DNA from: Corynebacterium riegelii
GTDB lineage: Bacteria > Actinomycetota > Actinomycetes > Mycobacteriales > Mycobacteriaceae
DNA: 64,000 nt
NCBI RefSeq assembly: GCF_016728505.1
Contig: NZ_CP068159.1
Coordinates: 2,455,233-2,519,232, forward strand
Reading direction: 5' to 3'
Position 1 is the stretch's first letter. Each line of letters begins with the position of its first letter. Positions 36,227-45,881 of the stretch are shown piece after piece. A model generated the notes under the pieces. The model was not told where the DNA came from. It saw nothing but the letters and a program-made list of their open reading frames with translations, and ran no database searches. Made by a program: the position numbers and the translations under genes.

Positions 36227-39200
36227 TTAAAGGTGCTCGATTATCCGCTCTGCGATTTGCTTGAGCGCAGAATCGACGCTGCGCTGAAACGACACTAGGT
36301 CTACCTCTTCGCTGCGCTCGGTACCGAGTGTTTTTCTGAGAACTTCCTCGAGATCATGCGGTGTAAGCGCAACTGGCCTTCCGGAATCATAGGGCCAATC
36401 AGCGTAGAAGCCCCGCTCTTGTTCTTTGTATCTCTTCAAATCAGGTGCGTACACAATGGAAGGGCGTCCGGTGAGCTTGTAGTCAAAGAAGACCGAAGAG
36501 TAGTCAGATATAAGGACGTCTGCGATAGCCATAAGGTCTTCAACTCGTGGGTACCCACTCACATTGATCACATTCTTGCCTCGACCGGTGATCGCACGCA
36601 TGTGGTGACCACGGATGAGGACGACAGCATCATTACATCGAGCAATACGCGCTGCAGGGAATGCTAAATCGTCCTTGGAGTACCTCCAGGTTGGCGCCCA
36701 TAGAATGACTTTCTTGCCTTTCGGGATCCCCAGAGATTCCTTAATTGAGTCAACGTTCCGCAATCCCCGCGTGAGGTAAATGTTGCGTGGATACTCCCCG
36801 ACGAGAATTTCTCCGCGGTAGTGAGCTGAATTTGCGATCAACTCTCCTGCTTCAGCACTCTGCGCCAACAACAAATCCCAATCATCGGACTGCCGTTCCA
36901 TCAGCCTGCGATATGTCAGGCCGACAAAAAACGGGTGTGCGTCAAACAACAATCGTTTAATCGGCCAACCATGCCACGTTTGAAGCCAATATTGCCCAGG
37001 TTGTTTCCGCATCCAGAAGGGGAAATTATCATTTCCGACAATTACTTTTGCCCGTGTGAGCTTGTCGTACCAATCATCGCTGCCGGTGATCACGGGCACG
37101 GCGCCGGCGGGTACTTCGACATTTTCATCGCGAACGGACACCCAAACGGGAATATCGGGATGATGCTCAAGCAAGTACTCGCAAATTGCACCCGGGTTAT
37201 CGGCGACGTTCTTTCCTGAGAACGACTCAACAAACACTCCACGGATCAGCGGACCACCCGTAGACGGAACGCCCCGATAGGTTTCCCATGAAGTTGCCTT
37301 GGAAACTTCACTCGGAGCAAGCACTCGCAGTGCGGTCGTCCCATTACTGCGTGGCTCGATCCGGATAGAACGAACAGTCCCTTCGAGGAAGGTATTAGCG
37401 TTCAGATCCCCTGGTTCTACTGCTGCCCTGCTCAAACGGTTCTGAGGTACGAGCGACCAGCGGAGGAAGTAGGACTTCCCACGTAAGACTGCCAGTTCAA
37501 ACCTAGCCGTGAATTTACAACCAACCCATATTGTTTCTGCCTTCACCGCCTGATTGGAGGAACTGAGCCAAATCGTCGGTTTTACAGCAGGTGCGCTGCA
37601 TCGCCCTTTCAGGATGAGGGAGGAACCTTCATTTCTCGCAGCATCAACCTCAACCCGAACCGCTTTGCGGTCAATAACCGCAGAACCATCAGCCGCTGTG
37701 CGTACAACGGTCCCCTGTCCAGTGCCGAATTGCTTCTCTGGGGGTTGCGCGCTGTGCACCCGACGCCCCCCAATTGCTATGGCATCTTTTCTGGCCCAAC
37801 TGAGGAGAGCTCGATATCCCAAGGGACGAAATCGTTGCTGGAACTGCACTGTGCTGTCTTGTAGTGAATTAGTTCGGACTTCTCCAAACACACTGGTTTT
37901 TCGCGCTTGCCACGACGTGAGAAGGAAATCGTCTGGCTTAATACTGCGCTTGGTCAAGCGCCAGTTCATGCCACCGACTCCTCGTTGCGGCTGCACCAGC
38001 CATCGGTGATCGTTTCCTAGTGAGCTAGGCAATCCTGTTGCGATATCTCCTGCGTACTTCGCGAATCCAAAAGATTTAAATTCGCCCCAAGCTGCACGGA
38101 CACCGATACTCAGGTGCTCAAGTCCACGAAGATCCACTTCTACGAGGTACGAATCATTTGTATGGTCGTGCCAAGGATCTTGAAGCACCGCATTATTCGC
38201 GGAGTGTGAGGTGCGACGGGCATGCAGTAACGAGGTGGCCGTTAGGCGGTCGATTGAGTCAGTCTCGGTGAGTGCGTCATCGTGAACACCGTAAAATTGA
38301 AATTCCACATCTTGGGAATTCACGCCTTTCATGCTGGCTCGGATTTGAAGTTCAACGGTATCTTCATTAATCCACCGCACACTTTGAACTTCTGCGAGCA
38401 CAGGCACATCCGCTGCTCGGGCGCGAAGGAGATCTGCGGGAAAGCCAGCGATCTTAGGTACGCAATCACCAGCAATCTTCCCACCTTCAAGAAACGCATA
38501 CTGCTGGTGTAGATCGAGTCTCAGCCCAATTTCCTCGTTAACATCCGTGTCAGTCCCATGTACTAGGGCCCAGAAAAGTGAACGGCGATAAATCGGCACA
38601 CGGTCGAGTACATCCGGATACTTTTGCAACCATTTGCTGATGTCCTGAGCTAGCGACCGCATCAGCTCGCGATAAGGATCACCGAAATGCTTGTGCGGAA
38701 GATGCACAGCGAATAGGTACAGATCCATCGAGATAAAACGCTCGAGCATAAACCTACGAAGCTCGTCGGGCGCGTTGCGCTCTACTGCCTCTGACCACAT
38801 CATCCGCGTTATAGCAACGCGGTCACGTAGATCGTCGATATCTGCCTTTGCATTGGACCGCGACATGCCTTCGTCGGACAATCGCCACGAATACACGTCA
38901 CGTTTAAGCACATCAAACGATGTTGCGGAGACGATCGCACGCAGGATCGGAGGTTGATCCTCGTAGTTCAGATGCTCAGGCATCGCCCTTACTGATGAGC
39001 GCCAAAACTCCATGCGGAAGATCTTGTTCCACAGCACAGGCTCATTCAACGCCTCTGGAAAATCTGAAGCGTTCGCCCTTAGTACATCGCGCGAATGCGT
39101 CGCTTCCACGATTTGAGGACGCGTAACCGAACTCCCTTTGTGTCGAACGTACCCTCCGAAAACGAAGTCACTTCCTGTTTGCTCGAGCGTTTGCAGCATC

Positions 39201-39613
39201 GCCCTATAAGCACCCGGCAGCACCAGATCATCAGCATCAGCAAACGCCAGAAACTCGCCCTGTGCCTGTTCAATCGCCATATTGCGCGCGGCACCGGGAC
39301 CTCTTCCCTCTCCGTCGAGGATGCGGATTCGGCGATCAAGGAGCTGCAACGATTGCGCAATGGTTCGGGTGGCGTCTGTCGATTTATCGTCCACCACAAT
39401 GATTTCCATCGAGTTAACCCCTTGAGACTGGATGGAATGGATCAACGTTGCCACCCAGCGCGCGGCGTTATGGCACGGGACGATGACACTCAACATCGGC
39501 TGTCCATCGATTCCTCCGCGATGCACCCACTGCTTCGCATTAGGAACCTGCTTGAGCCATGCACGCACATCGTGTGCGTAGCTCACAACGGGCCGAAATC
39601 TACCTAATCCCAC
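36227..39613 (-). CDS. GT2 glycosyltransferase fused to TagF-like glycerophosphotransferase
   Basis: GTG start with GGGAGG ten bases upstream; 1128 residues. An N-terminal GT2 domain (about 35-280) has SVIVPCHNAARWV and FADADDLVLPG. The middle (about 400-750) is a beta-rich region not assigned. The C-terminal CDP-glycerol glycerophosphotransferase domain has QTWHGWPIKRL (His881), LWAPTWRY, IRGHHMR and SDYSSVFFDYKL (Asp1037). It is a mirror arrangement of the other TagF fusion at 22960. It is last in a five-gene leftward operon, 32 bp after the ABC ATPase. Confidence 0.86.
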   Translation of the reverse strand: MGLGRFRPVVSYAHDVRAWLKQVPNAKQWVHRGGIDGQPMLSVIVPCHNAARWVATLIHSIQSQGVNSMEIIVVDDKSTDATRTIAQSLQLLDRRIRILDGEGRGPGAARNMAIEQAQGEFLAFADADDLVLPGAYRAMLQTLEQTGSDFVFGGYVRHKGSSVTRPQIVEATHSRDVLRANASDFPEALNEPVLWNKIFRMEFWRSSVRAMPEHLNYEDQPPILRAIVSATSFDVLKRDVYSWRLSDEGMSRSNAKADIDDLRDRVAITRMMWSEAVERNAPDELRRFMLERFISMDLYLFAVHLPHKHFGDPYRELMRSLAQDISKWLQKYPDVLDRVPIYRRSLFWALVHGTDTDVNEEIGLRLDLHQQYAFLEGGKIAGDCVPKIAGFPADLLRARAADVPVLAEVQSVRWINEDTVELQIRASMKGVNSQDVEFQFYGVHDDALTETDSIDRLTATSLLHARRTSHSANNAVLQDPWHDHTNDSYLVEVDLRGLEHLSIGVRAAWGEFKSFGFAKYAGDIATGLPSSLGNDHRWLVQPQRGVGGMNWRLTKRSIKPDDFLLTSWQARKTSVFGEVRTNSLQDSTVQFQQRFRPLGYRALLSWARKDAIAIGGRRVHSAQPPEKQFGTGQGTVVRTAADGSAVIDRKAVRVEVDAARNEGSSLILKGRCSAPAVKPTIWLSSSNQAVKAETIWVGCKFTARFELAVLRGKSYFLRWSLVPQNRLSRAAVEPGDLNANTFLEGTVRSIRIEPRSNGTTALRVLAPSEVSKATSWETYRGVPSTGGPLIRGVFVESFSGKNVADNPGAICEYLLEHHPDIPVWVSVRDENVEVPAGAVPVITGSDDWYDKLTRAKVIVGNDNFPFWMRKQPGQYWLQTWHGWPIKRLLFDAHPFFVGLTYRRLMERQSDDWDLLLAQSAEAGELIANSAHYRGEILVGEYPRNIYLTRGLRNVDSIKESLGIPKGKKVILWAPTWRYSKDDLAFPAARIARCNDAVVLIRGHHMRAITGRGKNVINVSGYPRVEDLMAIADVLISDYSSVFFDYKLTGRPSIVYAPDLKRYKEQERGFYADWPYDSGRPVALTPHDLEEVLRKTLGTERSEEVDLVSFQRSVDSALKQIAERIIEHL

Positions 39614-39645
39614 GTGGAATCCTCCCGCGCTATTACTGTCGCCCG

Positions 39646-40461
39646 CTACTTGTCATCAAACACGATGGTGGGCTTGATATAGTTCGAGGTGACTTCGTCG
39701 ATAAGGCCTTCCGCCGCCTCAAACTTGTTCTCGCCTTTACGTTTTACCCACTCACGGTAACGATCAGCCACATCGCCTACGTCACCGTCAGCGATGATTT
39801 CCCCCTCGTGGATCCACACCCCACGGTCACACATTTCCTCGAGTTGCTTCGCCGAATGCGACACCAATAGCACTGTGCCAGCACCAGTCAACACAGATTC
39901 CATTCGTGCCTCTGCGCGTTTAGCAAACGCCGCGTCTCCGGTGGATAAGGTCTCGTCGACAATAAGAATGTCCGGCTCTGTTGCAAGCCCGATAGAAAAA
40001 CCTAAACGCGCCCTCTGACCTGATGAATACGTTTCCATCGGACGATCAATGGCATCACCAATATCTGCCAGCTCCACGATTCCGGGATAGGCACGATCAA
40101 CTTCTTCCGGTGTCATACCCATCGCCAAACAACCAATCCGGACATTCTTTGCGCCGGAAAGTCTCGGCTGCAGCGCTGCACGAACTCCCATCAGCGTAGG
40201 TTGGGATTTCACTAGCACTTCTCCACTCGATGGACGTTCAGCCCCTGCGATGACTCGCATCGTTGTGGATTTACCCGACCCGTTGTGTCCGAAGAAGCCG
40301 ATGGACTGCCCTTCGTATGCAACCAAACTGATGTCGTTGAGCGCACGAACCTTGTCCCAGCCAAACCGCTTTTCCGTGGACTTCACTGGGTACTCCATCA
40401 CAATGTTTCGGAGAACCACAGATGGCGTAGTGGAGTGCATCTCATCATTTGACAGTGACAT
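39646..40461 (-). CDS. Polysaccharide/teichoic-acid ABC exporter ATPase (Wzt/TagH-type)
   Basis: Start ATG 40461 is chosen for the GGAGG six bases upstream; it overlaps the permease end by 17 bases. The 271-residue ATPase has Walker A GHNGSGKST, signature YSSGQRARLGFS, Walker B ILIVDETL and switch VLLVSHS. The sequence MEYPVKSTEKRFG at the start and the absence of a C-terminal carbohydrate-binding domain fit the TagH/Wzt short type. With the permease it would export the finished lipid-linked polymer. Confidence 0.9.
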   Translation of the reverse strand: MSLSNDEMHSTTPSVVLRNIVMEYPVKSTEKRFGWDKVRALNDISLVAYEGQSIGFFGHNGSGKSTTMRVIAGAERPSSGEVLVKSQPTLMGVRAALQPRLSGAKNVRIGCLAMGMTPEEVDRAYPGIVELADIGDAIDRPMETYSSGQRARLGFSIGLATEPDILIVDETLSTGDAAFAKRAEARMESVLTGAGTVLLVSHSAKQLEEMCDRGVWIHEGEIIADGDVGDVADRYREWVKRKGENKFEAAEGLIDEVTSNYIKPTIVFDDK

Positions 40462-41368
40462 AACGCTCCTCCGCCTGCCAGAAGAAAACAAACCCGACAG
40501 CAAACATGCCGAACGACCAAGTAAGGATCGGTCCCCACAGTTCCATTGTGGGCAACTGGCCGTACATCACTGACTCTCGTGCCGCCATGAGGAACTTATA
40601 GCCCGGGTTCGCCAACATTATTTCTCTAAGAACTGGCTGCTCAACGAAACGGTCTACAGAGAAGAACACGCCCGAGCTGTAAAACCAGAACCGCTGCCCC
40701 ACTCTAAAAAGGGTTTCCATATCCGGATAAAACGTTGTAATACGAGCGACAATAAACATGATGCCCGTGCCGAAAATATGTGCAAGAAAAAACAGTGGCA
40801 CGACGAAGATGATCGTCCAATGGATTGGCTCTTTCCACTGGGTAAGCAAAGTGAAGACTATGGCCACAAGAACCGGTACCGCCGTGGAGTAGAACAGGCG
40901 CAGAGACTGCGACAACACCAGAGCCGCTCTGGGGAACATGAATGACTTGACCAGATTCTGTTGTTTTTTCACCAGGTCATTTCCATCCGCAATGTATTTC
41001 TGGAAAATTTGAAAAAACGTCACACCAAGGACGACATAGCCTGGGAAATTCTGGATGCCATTATTCGTACGGACGATAAGACCGAAGATCAGCGCGTACA
41101 TCACTGAATCAATCAACGGCGAAACAATGAGCCAAACTTTGCCCATCCACAAGTCACGGGGGGTCCGAAAAGCTTTCGCCGTTGCGTCCGCTTGGAGGAA
41201 ATACCTACGACGCCAGAGCTGGCGCACATACTCAGGTAGCGGTGGACGAGCGGATAGCTTCCGAAGCGACGATCGTTGCACCACGATGGTGTTTGTGGAC
41301 TGCGATTCATCCTCACCGAGGTTTGCAGACGTGTTGTCGTGCTCCGGCTCAAGCCCGTCCTCGCTCAT
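40445..41368 (-). CDS. ABC-2 type polymer exporter permease (Wzm/TagG-type)
   Basis: ATG 41368 follows GGAAGGA. The 307-residue product has a hydrophilic N-terminus of about 70 residues, then six hydrophobic segments (for example VWLIVSPLIDSVMYALIFGL and VPVLVAIVFTLL). FYSSGVFFSVDR is typical of O-antigen/teichoic-acid exporters. Translationally coupled to the ATPase. About 80 bp separate it from the upstream GT4 gene. Confidence 0.9.
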   Translation of the reverse strand: MSEDGLEPEHDNTSANLGEDESQSTNTIVVQRSSLRKLSARPPLPEYVRQLWRRRYFLQADATAKAFRTPRDLWMGKVWLIVSPLIDSVMYALIFGLIVRTNNGIQNFPGYVVLGVTFFQIFQKYIADGNDLVKKQQNLVKSFMFPRAALVLSQSLRLFYSTAVPVLVAIVFTLLTQWKEPIHWTIIFVVPLFFLAHIFGTGIMFIVARITTFYPDMETLFRVGQRFWFYSSGVFFSVDRFVEQPVLREIMLANPGYKFLMAARESVMYGQLPTMELWGPILTWSFGMFAVGFVFFWQAEERYVTVK

Positions 41369-41448
41369 CACAAATCCTTCCTAAGTGCCTAGTCATGAAA
41401 GCTTTATCCGTTTCTTTTCCAGACACCTCCTGTCACTGCATAGTGAAA

Positions 41449-42972
41449 TTACCATGCAGCGCCTAAATATAGTTCTCTATACTTATCCGCCAAACGGCTC
41501 CACTGCCGAGTTTTCGCCCAATCAATCGAAGGCACATCGTCGCGACCCACTGCCTGCTTGATCCCCTGCGCCAACTGCTGAGCGTTCTCCGGCTGCACAT
41601 ATGTCTCAGCTTCACCGGTAACCTCCCGCAACGCCGGCAAATCTGATGCGACTACCGGAATGCCAAGAGCCTGAGCATTGAGTGCTTTCAATGGAGTTAC
41701 ATTGCGGCACACCAGAGTGTCTTTCCTCGGCACTACAAAAACATCAAGACACTGATACCAACGGCCAATAGTCGAGGCGGGTTGCTTGCCTACAAAACTC
41801 ACTCGATCTGTAACGCCTAGAGAGTCCGCGAGTATACGCAACTCTGCTAACGCCGCGCCATCGCCCACAACAACACCAACGAATTCCTCATCGAGATATT
41901 TAAACGCCTGTATCAAGTATTCGAGTCCCTCGTAATCAACAACTGAGGTGATCGCTCCGACAATTGTTTTCTCGACTGGTAGATGGAGCTGTTCCCGCAG
42001 CTGCAATTGAGAGCCACTTTCCTCAAAGGCTCGATCATCGATCCCGTTGGGAACGACCACAATCTTGTTAGGGTCAACGCCCGAATCCTCAAGCTGTCGC
42101 TTGGTTACCTCGCTGAGAACAACCACAGCAGCTGCTTGTTTACAAGCTTCCAGCTCTTGCTGTTGTGCGAGTCGGTAGTATTCCGATTGCTCAGCTTGTC
42201 GTTGTTCTTCTTCGGGACGTTTGGACAACCACGTTTGTTCTGGGGCACCACGCATCTCGTACACCCACGGAATGCCCAAAGCTTTCGCTGCCCGACTCAC
42301 AATCAAGGCATTTTCAAATCCCGTCGTGGTGTGCAGCGCCTCCGCGCCAAAGTCACGTGCATAGGAAACAAGCTCTTTGACTGCTTGCTGCTGGAAGTGT
42401 TCTGACGTAATGCGAGTCCACCTAGGAAGAATCCTGCGATATGTGATGTCGTCCACTATTTCAGTGGCTCCTGCCGAAAATTTTCCAACCACATTGGGAT
42501 AGCCCGCGCGGGTCACCCCCTCAACGTCAATCCCCTGCGCCGACATTCCTTGAAGCACCGCGTGGCTGCGCAGTGAATAGCCAGCAACGGAATGCGGCAG
42601 AGAGTTCGTAAGATAGTGCATGACTCGCTCTGCGCGATGAAGTGGCACAGACGGTTCGATTACCTGACGTAATTTATGAGTTTCAAACTCGTACACCGAA
42701 CGCCGTTTTTTCAGCCAAGGACGTCGCGGAAGTTCGCGCAATGCCTGCGTGAACTCTCCTTGTTCGAACAAGCGTGAAGCATCCGCGTCTGCAGCGTCTT
42801 TGTTCCTACGACTAGCTAATGAAAGTATGTGTCCAAGTCTTGGAATCGACGCGAACCGGCGGCCAAAGTCTTTAGCAAATTTTTCGGGATCGACCTGTAT
42901 CTGGCGTATTGAAAAGCTGGCCATAAAAAAAGCCTGTTTCACTTTGTCCACGGCAGACATTTTCCGGACCAT
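41449..42972 (-). CDS. GT4 glycosyltransferase
   Basis: A 507-residue GT-B enzyme. The N-terminal 100 residues are variable; then SLPHSVAGYSLRSHAVLQGM, a donor-site-like start, VYEMRGAPEQTWLS, VVVPNGID, and a C-terminal nucleotide-sugar half with VVGDGAAL and VPRKDTLVCRNVTPLKALNAQALGIP. The last motif is like those of corynebacterial and mycobacterial GT4 enzymes. Acceptor and sugar are unknown. It starts three bases after the stop of the preceding GT4 gene. Confidence 0.85.
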   Translation of the reverse strand: MVRKMSAVDKVKQAFFMASFSIRQIQVDPEKFAKDFGRRFASIPRLGHILSLASRRNKDAADADASRLFEQGEFTQALRELPRRPWLKKRRSVYEFETHKLRQVIEPSVPLHRAERVMHYLTNSLPHSVAGYSLRSHAVLQGMSAQGIDVEGVTRAGYPNVVGKFSAGATEIVDDITYRRILPRWTRITSEHFQQQAVKELVSYARDFGAEALHTTTGFENALIVSRAAKALGIPWVYEMRGAPEQTWLSKRPEEEQRQAEQSEYYRLAQQQELEACKQAAAVVVLSEVTKRQLEDSGVDPNKIVVVPNGIDDRAFEESGSQLQLREQLHLPVEKTIVGAITSVVDYEGLEYLIQAFKYLDEEFVGVVVGDGAALAELRILADSLGVTDRVSFVGKQPASTIGRWYQCLDVFVVPRKDTLVCRNVTPLKALNAQALGIPVVASDLPALREVTGEAETYVQPENAQQLAQGIKQAVGRDDVPSIDWAKTRQWSRLADKYRELYLGAAW

Positions 42973-42975
42973 CGC

Positions 42976-44331
42976 CTATTTACCGGATTCAGTTGCTTGT
43001 CGCGACAGAATCTGATCGAAAAAGTTGACGATGACTTCCGGGGCGTACTGCAACCGTTGTTCCGTTACCCACTTCGCTGCTCTGTCAGACACCTCGAGCA
43101 GGTTTTTGTTCCGTGCCAGATGAACCCACAAGTCGGCTAACTCTTTTGGGTTCTCCGGAGCAACTGTGTGTCCCGCCTCCAAATCAGAGACAAGCCGTGC
43201 AGTTTCACCATCAACTGCTGCACAAATGTGAATACCGGCTTCCATCAACTCGTATGTCTTGGACGGCACCGCTCGTCTCAGCGGTTCCCAGTCCGCGAGA
43301 TGAACCAACGCAGTATCTGCCCACTGATAGTGCTCATCCAAAGCGTCCGCATCGGTGCGGGGCAAGATATCCACGTCTACATCGAGCGTCTCTGCTTGCT
43401 CTTGCAATGCCGCCTTTGTTGCACCTGCACCAACAAGCTTCAAACGCACGTTTACGCCTGACTTCTTAGCAAGCGCTGCTGCTTCCAAAGCATTACCCAA
43501 CTTTTGCGCCCGCCCCAGAGTGCCGGCATAAAGTACATTCAGATGATCACCGTCAGCCCCTGCGGCATCAACAGATGCAGATGCTTTTTCGGTCTCACTC
43601 TTGAGCGGAAAGACATTTCGGACCGTACATACATTTGGCTGCTTACCGCGTGTTCTCCTAGGAATCTCCCGCTGCAGTTGCTTGCCTAAATCTTCTGAGG
43701 TGACAATGATTCCAGCGGCCCCATCCAATGCTTTGTTAAGCGCATTTGACACCACTGAAAACCCAGCACGTCGGAGTCCCTTATTAAACAGTCGTTCACG
43801 CCACGATGATTGACCAGTTCCAGAGTTCCAATCATCGGAATAGTTCAGCAGGTCTGGCCACGCATCACGCAGATCAATGACGTACGGAACACCGAGCATC
43901 TTCGCACCAAACCGGGCGACAACCGCAGTCGGCAATGCTGGAACGGTTCCAACGATGATGTCTGGCTTGTTCGACTCCAGTGCCGCCTTTTGGCGTCGGA
44001 GCGTACGCAACATCGAAAGCGATACAAACCCCTGGTTCGCTGCTTTTGCGGTGAGTCCGGAATCACCTGTGAGATAGGTCGTGCGATAAATACGCTCACC
44101 CGCCGGCCCCCACTCAACCGGATGCATCCCACGAATCCAGAGCGCCAGCCGTTTGCCAATAGAGGCAAATCGTTTAGACAGTGTCACCTCGCGGTTGTAA
44201 TGCGGCGGAGGAGCAACCACACTCACCGAATGTCCGTTTTCATGAAGTACCTGTGTAAGCCATGTCCAGCGACGTTGTGGAACGCCGTTTTCAGGTGCCC
44301 AGTAATGGGATAAGACCAAGATACGGGCCAA
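42976..44331 (-). CDS. GT4 glycosyltransferase
   Basis: The TTG start at 44331 (LARILVLSHYW) is preferred because GAGGAGG lies just upstream, inside the longer frame that would begin at 44349. About 451 residues, GT-B fold of WcaI/WbuB-like type: HYWAPENGVPQRRW, VIDLRDAWPDLL, IIVTSEDLGKQL, VLYAGTLGRAQKLGNAL, and VPSKTYELMEAGIHICA. It is the first gene of the leftward polymer operon. Confidence 0.85.
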   Translation of the reverse strand: MARILVLSHYWAPENGVPQRRWTWLTQVLHENGHSVSVVAPPPHYNREVTLSKRFASIGKRLALWIRGMHPVEWGPAGERIYRTTYLTGDSGLTAKAANQGFVSLSMLRTLRRQKAALESNKPDIIVGTVPALPTAVVARFGAKMLGVPYVIDLRDAWPDLLNYSDDWNSGTGQSSWRERLFNKGLRRAGFSVVSNALNKALDGAAGIIVTSEDLGKQLQREIPRRTRGKQPNVCTVRNVFPLKSETEKASASVDAAGADGDHLNVLYAGTLGRAQKLGNALEAAALAKKSGVNVRLKLVGAGATKAALQEQAETLDVDVDILPRTDADALDEHYQWADTALVHLADWEPLRRAVPSKTYELMEAGIHICAAVDGETARLVSDLEAGHTVAPENPKELADLWVHLARNKNLLEVSDRAAKWVTEQRLQYAPEVIVNFFDQILSRQATESGK

Positions 44332-44446
44332 ATGCTCTCCTCCTCTCACGGCACTCCCACAGGCTCAAGACCAATATCGGTGCTGAGGCAGCGTTGCCGA
44401 CAGTTTAGTTCAATTCCGAAAAATGGCATATTGAGTGTCTGGTCAT

Positions 44447-45100
44447 TCACAGACCGGCGACAATCCAGTCCAGGATGTCTTTCTCACTGATGACAATTCG
44501 GCTTGCGCCTGATTCTCGTTCGAAGTAGTCAATCAGTTCTTCGACGACGGCCGAGCCTGCTGCAATGACATCGGCACGTTCTGGATGCACCACCGGATTG
44601 GCTCGGCGTTCGTCTGCAGTTTTGCTTCGTAGTTCCTCGGTGACCCCACGGGTGCGGTCGAAGGAAATCTCCCACATGTGGATCCGTTCCGGATCGTAAG
44701 AATTGAGATCCTGGGCAAGCGCGGAAAGCGTCGTAAACGCGCCGGCGCAGCCGACGAAAGTACGTGCCTGGTCAAACGGCACAACCTCGGCCGCTTCGGC
44801 GATCCGGTCAGCGATGTAGTCGCGAGCAGCAGCGGTTTCTTCTGCAGTGGGTGGATCTGTACGCATGAAACGCTCGGTGATGCGCACGCAACCCATCTCG
44901 GGGGACACGGCGCGGATCCCCTCGCTGGTCTCCATCACAAACTCGGTGGATCCGCCACCGAGATCAATCACACAGAACGGTCCACGTCCCGGATCGAGGT
45001 CGGCCGTGGGTCCGGCAAAGGAGAGTGCTGCCTCTTCCTCGCCGGAGATCACTTCAGTCTCACCGCCTCGTTGGATATTACTGAGGAGTTCGTGGGGCAC
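44447..45100 (-). pseudogene. ppx: Second ppx copy, N-terminally truncated
   Basis: The 217 codons align with residues from about 115 to the end of the intact ppx at 8925. Shared blocks are SGEEEAALSFAG, CVIDLGGGSTEFVME, DQARTFVGCAG, YDPERIHM and ISEKDILD. Many positions differ (about 70 percent identical by eye). The first about 115 codons, including phosphate loop 1, are missing: DUF501 tail sequence runs directly into LLSNIQRGGETEV. It is therefore non-functional, and not a recent duplicate. Confidence 0.88.
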
Positions 45101-45107
45101 CCCAGGC

Positions 45108-45414
45108 CCTCCTCTGCTTCAGCAAGCGTGATGCCGAGATCCTCAAGCGTCGGCCAACCCTCCGAAATCGCGGTGTCCCGCAGGTTCCCGCGGTTGCCAG
45201 AGCCACTGCTTCGGTGCCAAAGCGGACATGCTCCGGACCTTCAGCAAGCGCGTAGGCGATGAACCACGTAGAGGCATTTCACACGCTCCGGCATGCCGCC
45301 GCCGGAGAAGTCTGTGCCCAAATCCTCGATAGCGTTGCGCTTTGCGAGGAAGTGTTCGTAGGCGGCGAGGTAGTCGCGTCGTAGGGCCTCCCCTTCCTCG
45401 GTGTCGGCGTTGAG
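45108..45414 (-). pseudogene. Second DUF501 copy, truncated and frameshifted
   Basis: The minus strand encodes LNADTEEGEALRRDYLAAY, then FSGGGMPERVKCLYV. After a frameshift comes IAYALAEGPEHVRFGTEAVALA, and after another GWPTLEDLGITLAEAEEGL. These match the C-terminal two thirds of the intact DUF501 at 9857. The N-terminus is removed by an IS21 left end at 45415. This is the expected ancestral location, between ftsB and ppx. Confidence 0.85.
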
Positions 45415-45520
45415 TGTTGCGACCGGCTATTTGGTAGCAGTGTCGTGACTATCCGGTAGCACGATAGTGAGTATCTGGTAGCGCTGCACATCTCCTCATG
45501 TTCATACTTCCGGTAGCTCC
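45415..45520 (+). mobile_element. IS21-family left-end remnant
   Basis: TGTTGCGACCGG followed by spaced GACTATCCGGTAGC and GAGTATCTGGTAGC repeats. Its first about 50 bases match the left end of the IS21 at 16174 almost exactly. No istA follows. Confidence 0.8.
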
Positions 45521-45881
45521 ATCGGTTTCCCGCGGTTGAGTTTACCGGTGTGCGTTTCTCTTCGACATCTTGCCGCCTCCCCCCACCCCCCACCCAGCCT
45601 CTTCATTCTGGAAGCCTTTCGGGCTGCTATTCACTTATGACGGCACCCAGAAGTGTATCCACAACACCTCTGAACACTTGTCAAAATTCGAGGTCACATC
45701 GCCCGCGGTATTGGTTTCGGCAGACACTAACCGCCTGCAACAGGATGCGCTTGTTGGTTTCCCCCCCCCAACCCTGCGTTGACAAGGGGACATAGCGTAA
45801 CAATTTGTGTCTAAACTCACCCTTCTACAACGTGACACCGCTGCTAAATTGGCACTATTAAATACGCTACAGTTACATTCA
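45521..45881. other. Unassigned stretch between IS21 remnant and ftsB hairpin
   Basis: About 360 bp. The plus frame 45570-45782 encodes YDGTQKCIHNTSEHLSKFEV and VLVSADTNRLQQDALVG, which reads like protein but has no recognised family, start context or neighbour. A run of nine C lies near 45762-45770, and TTGACA at 45780-45785. Confidence 0.4.
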
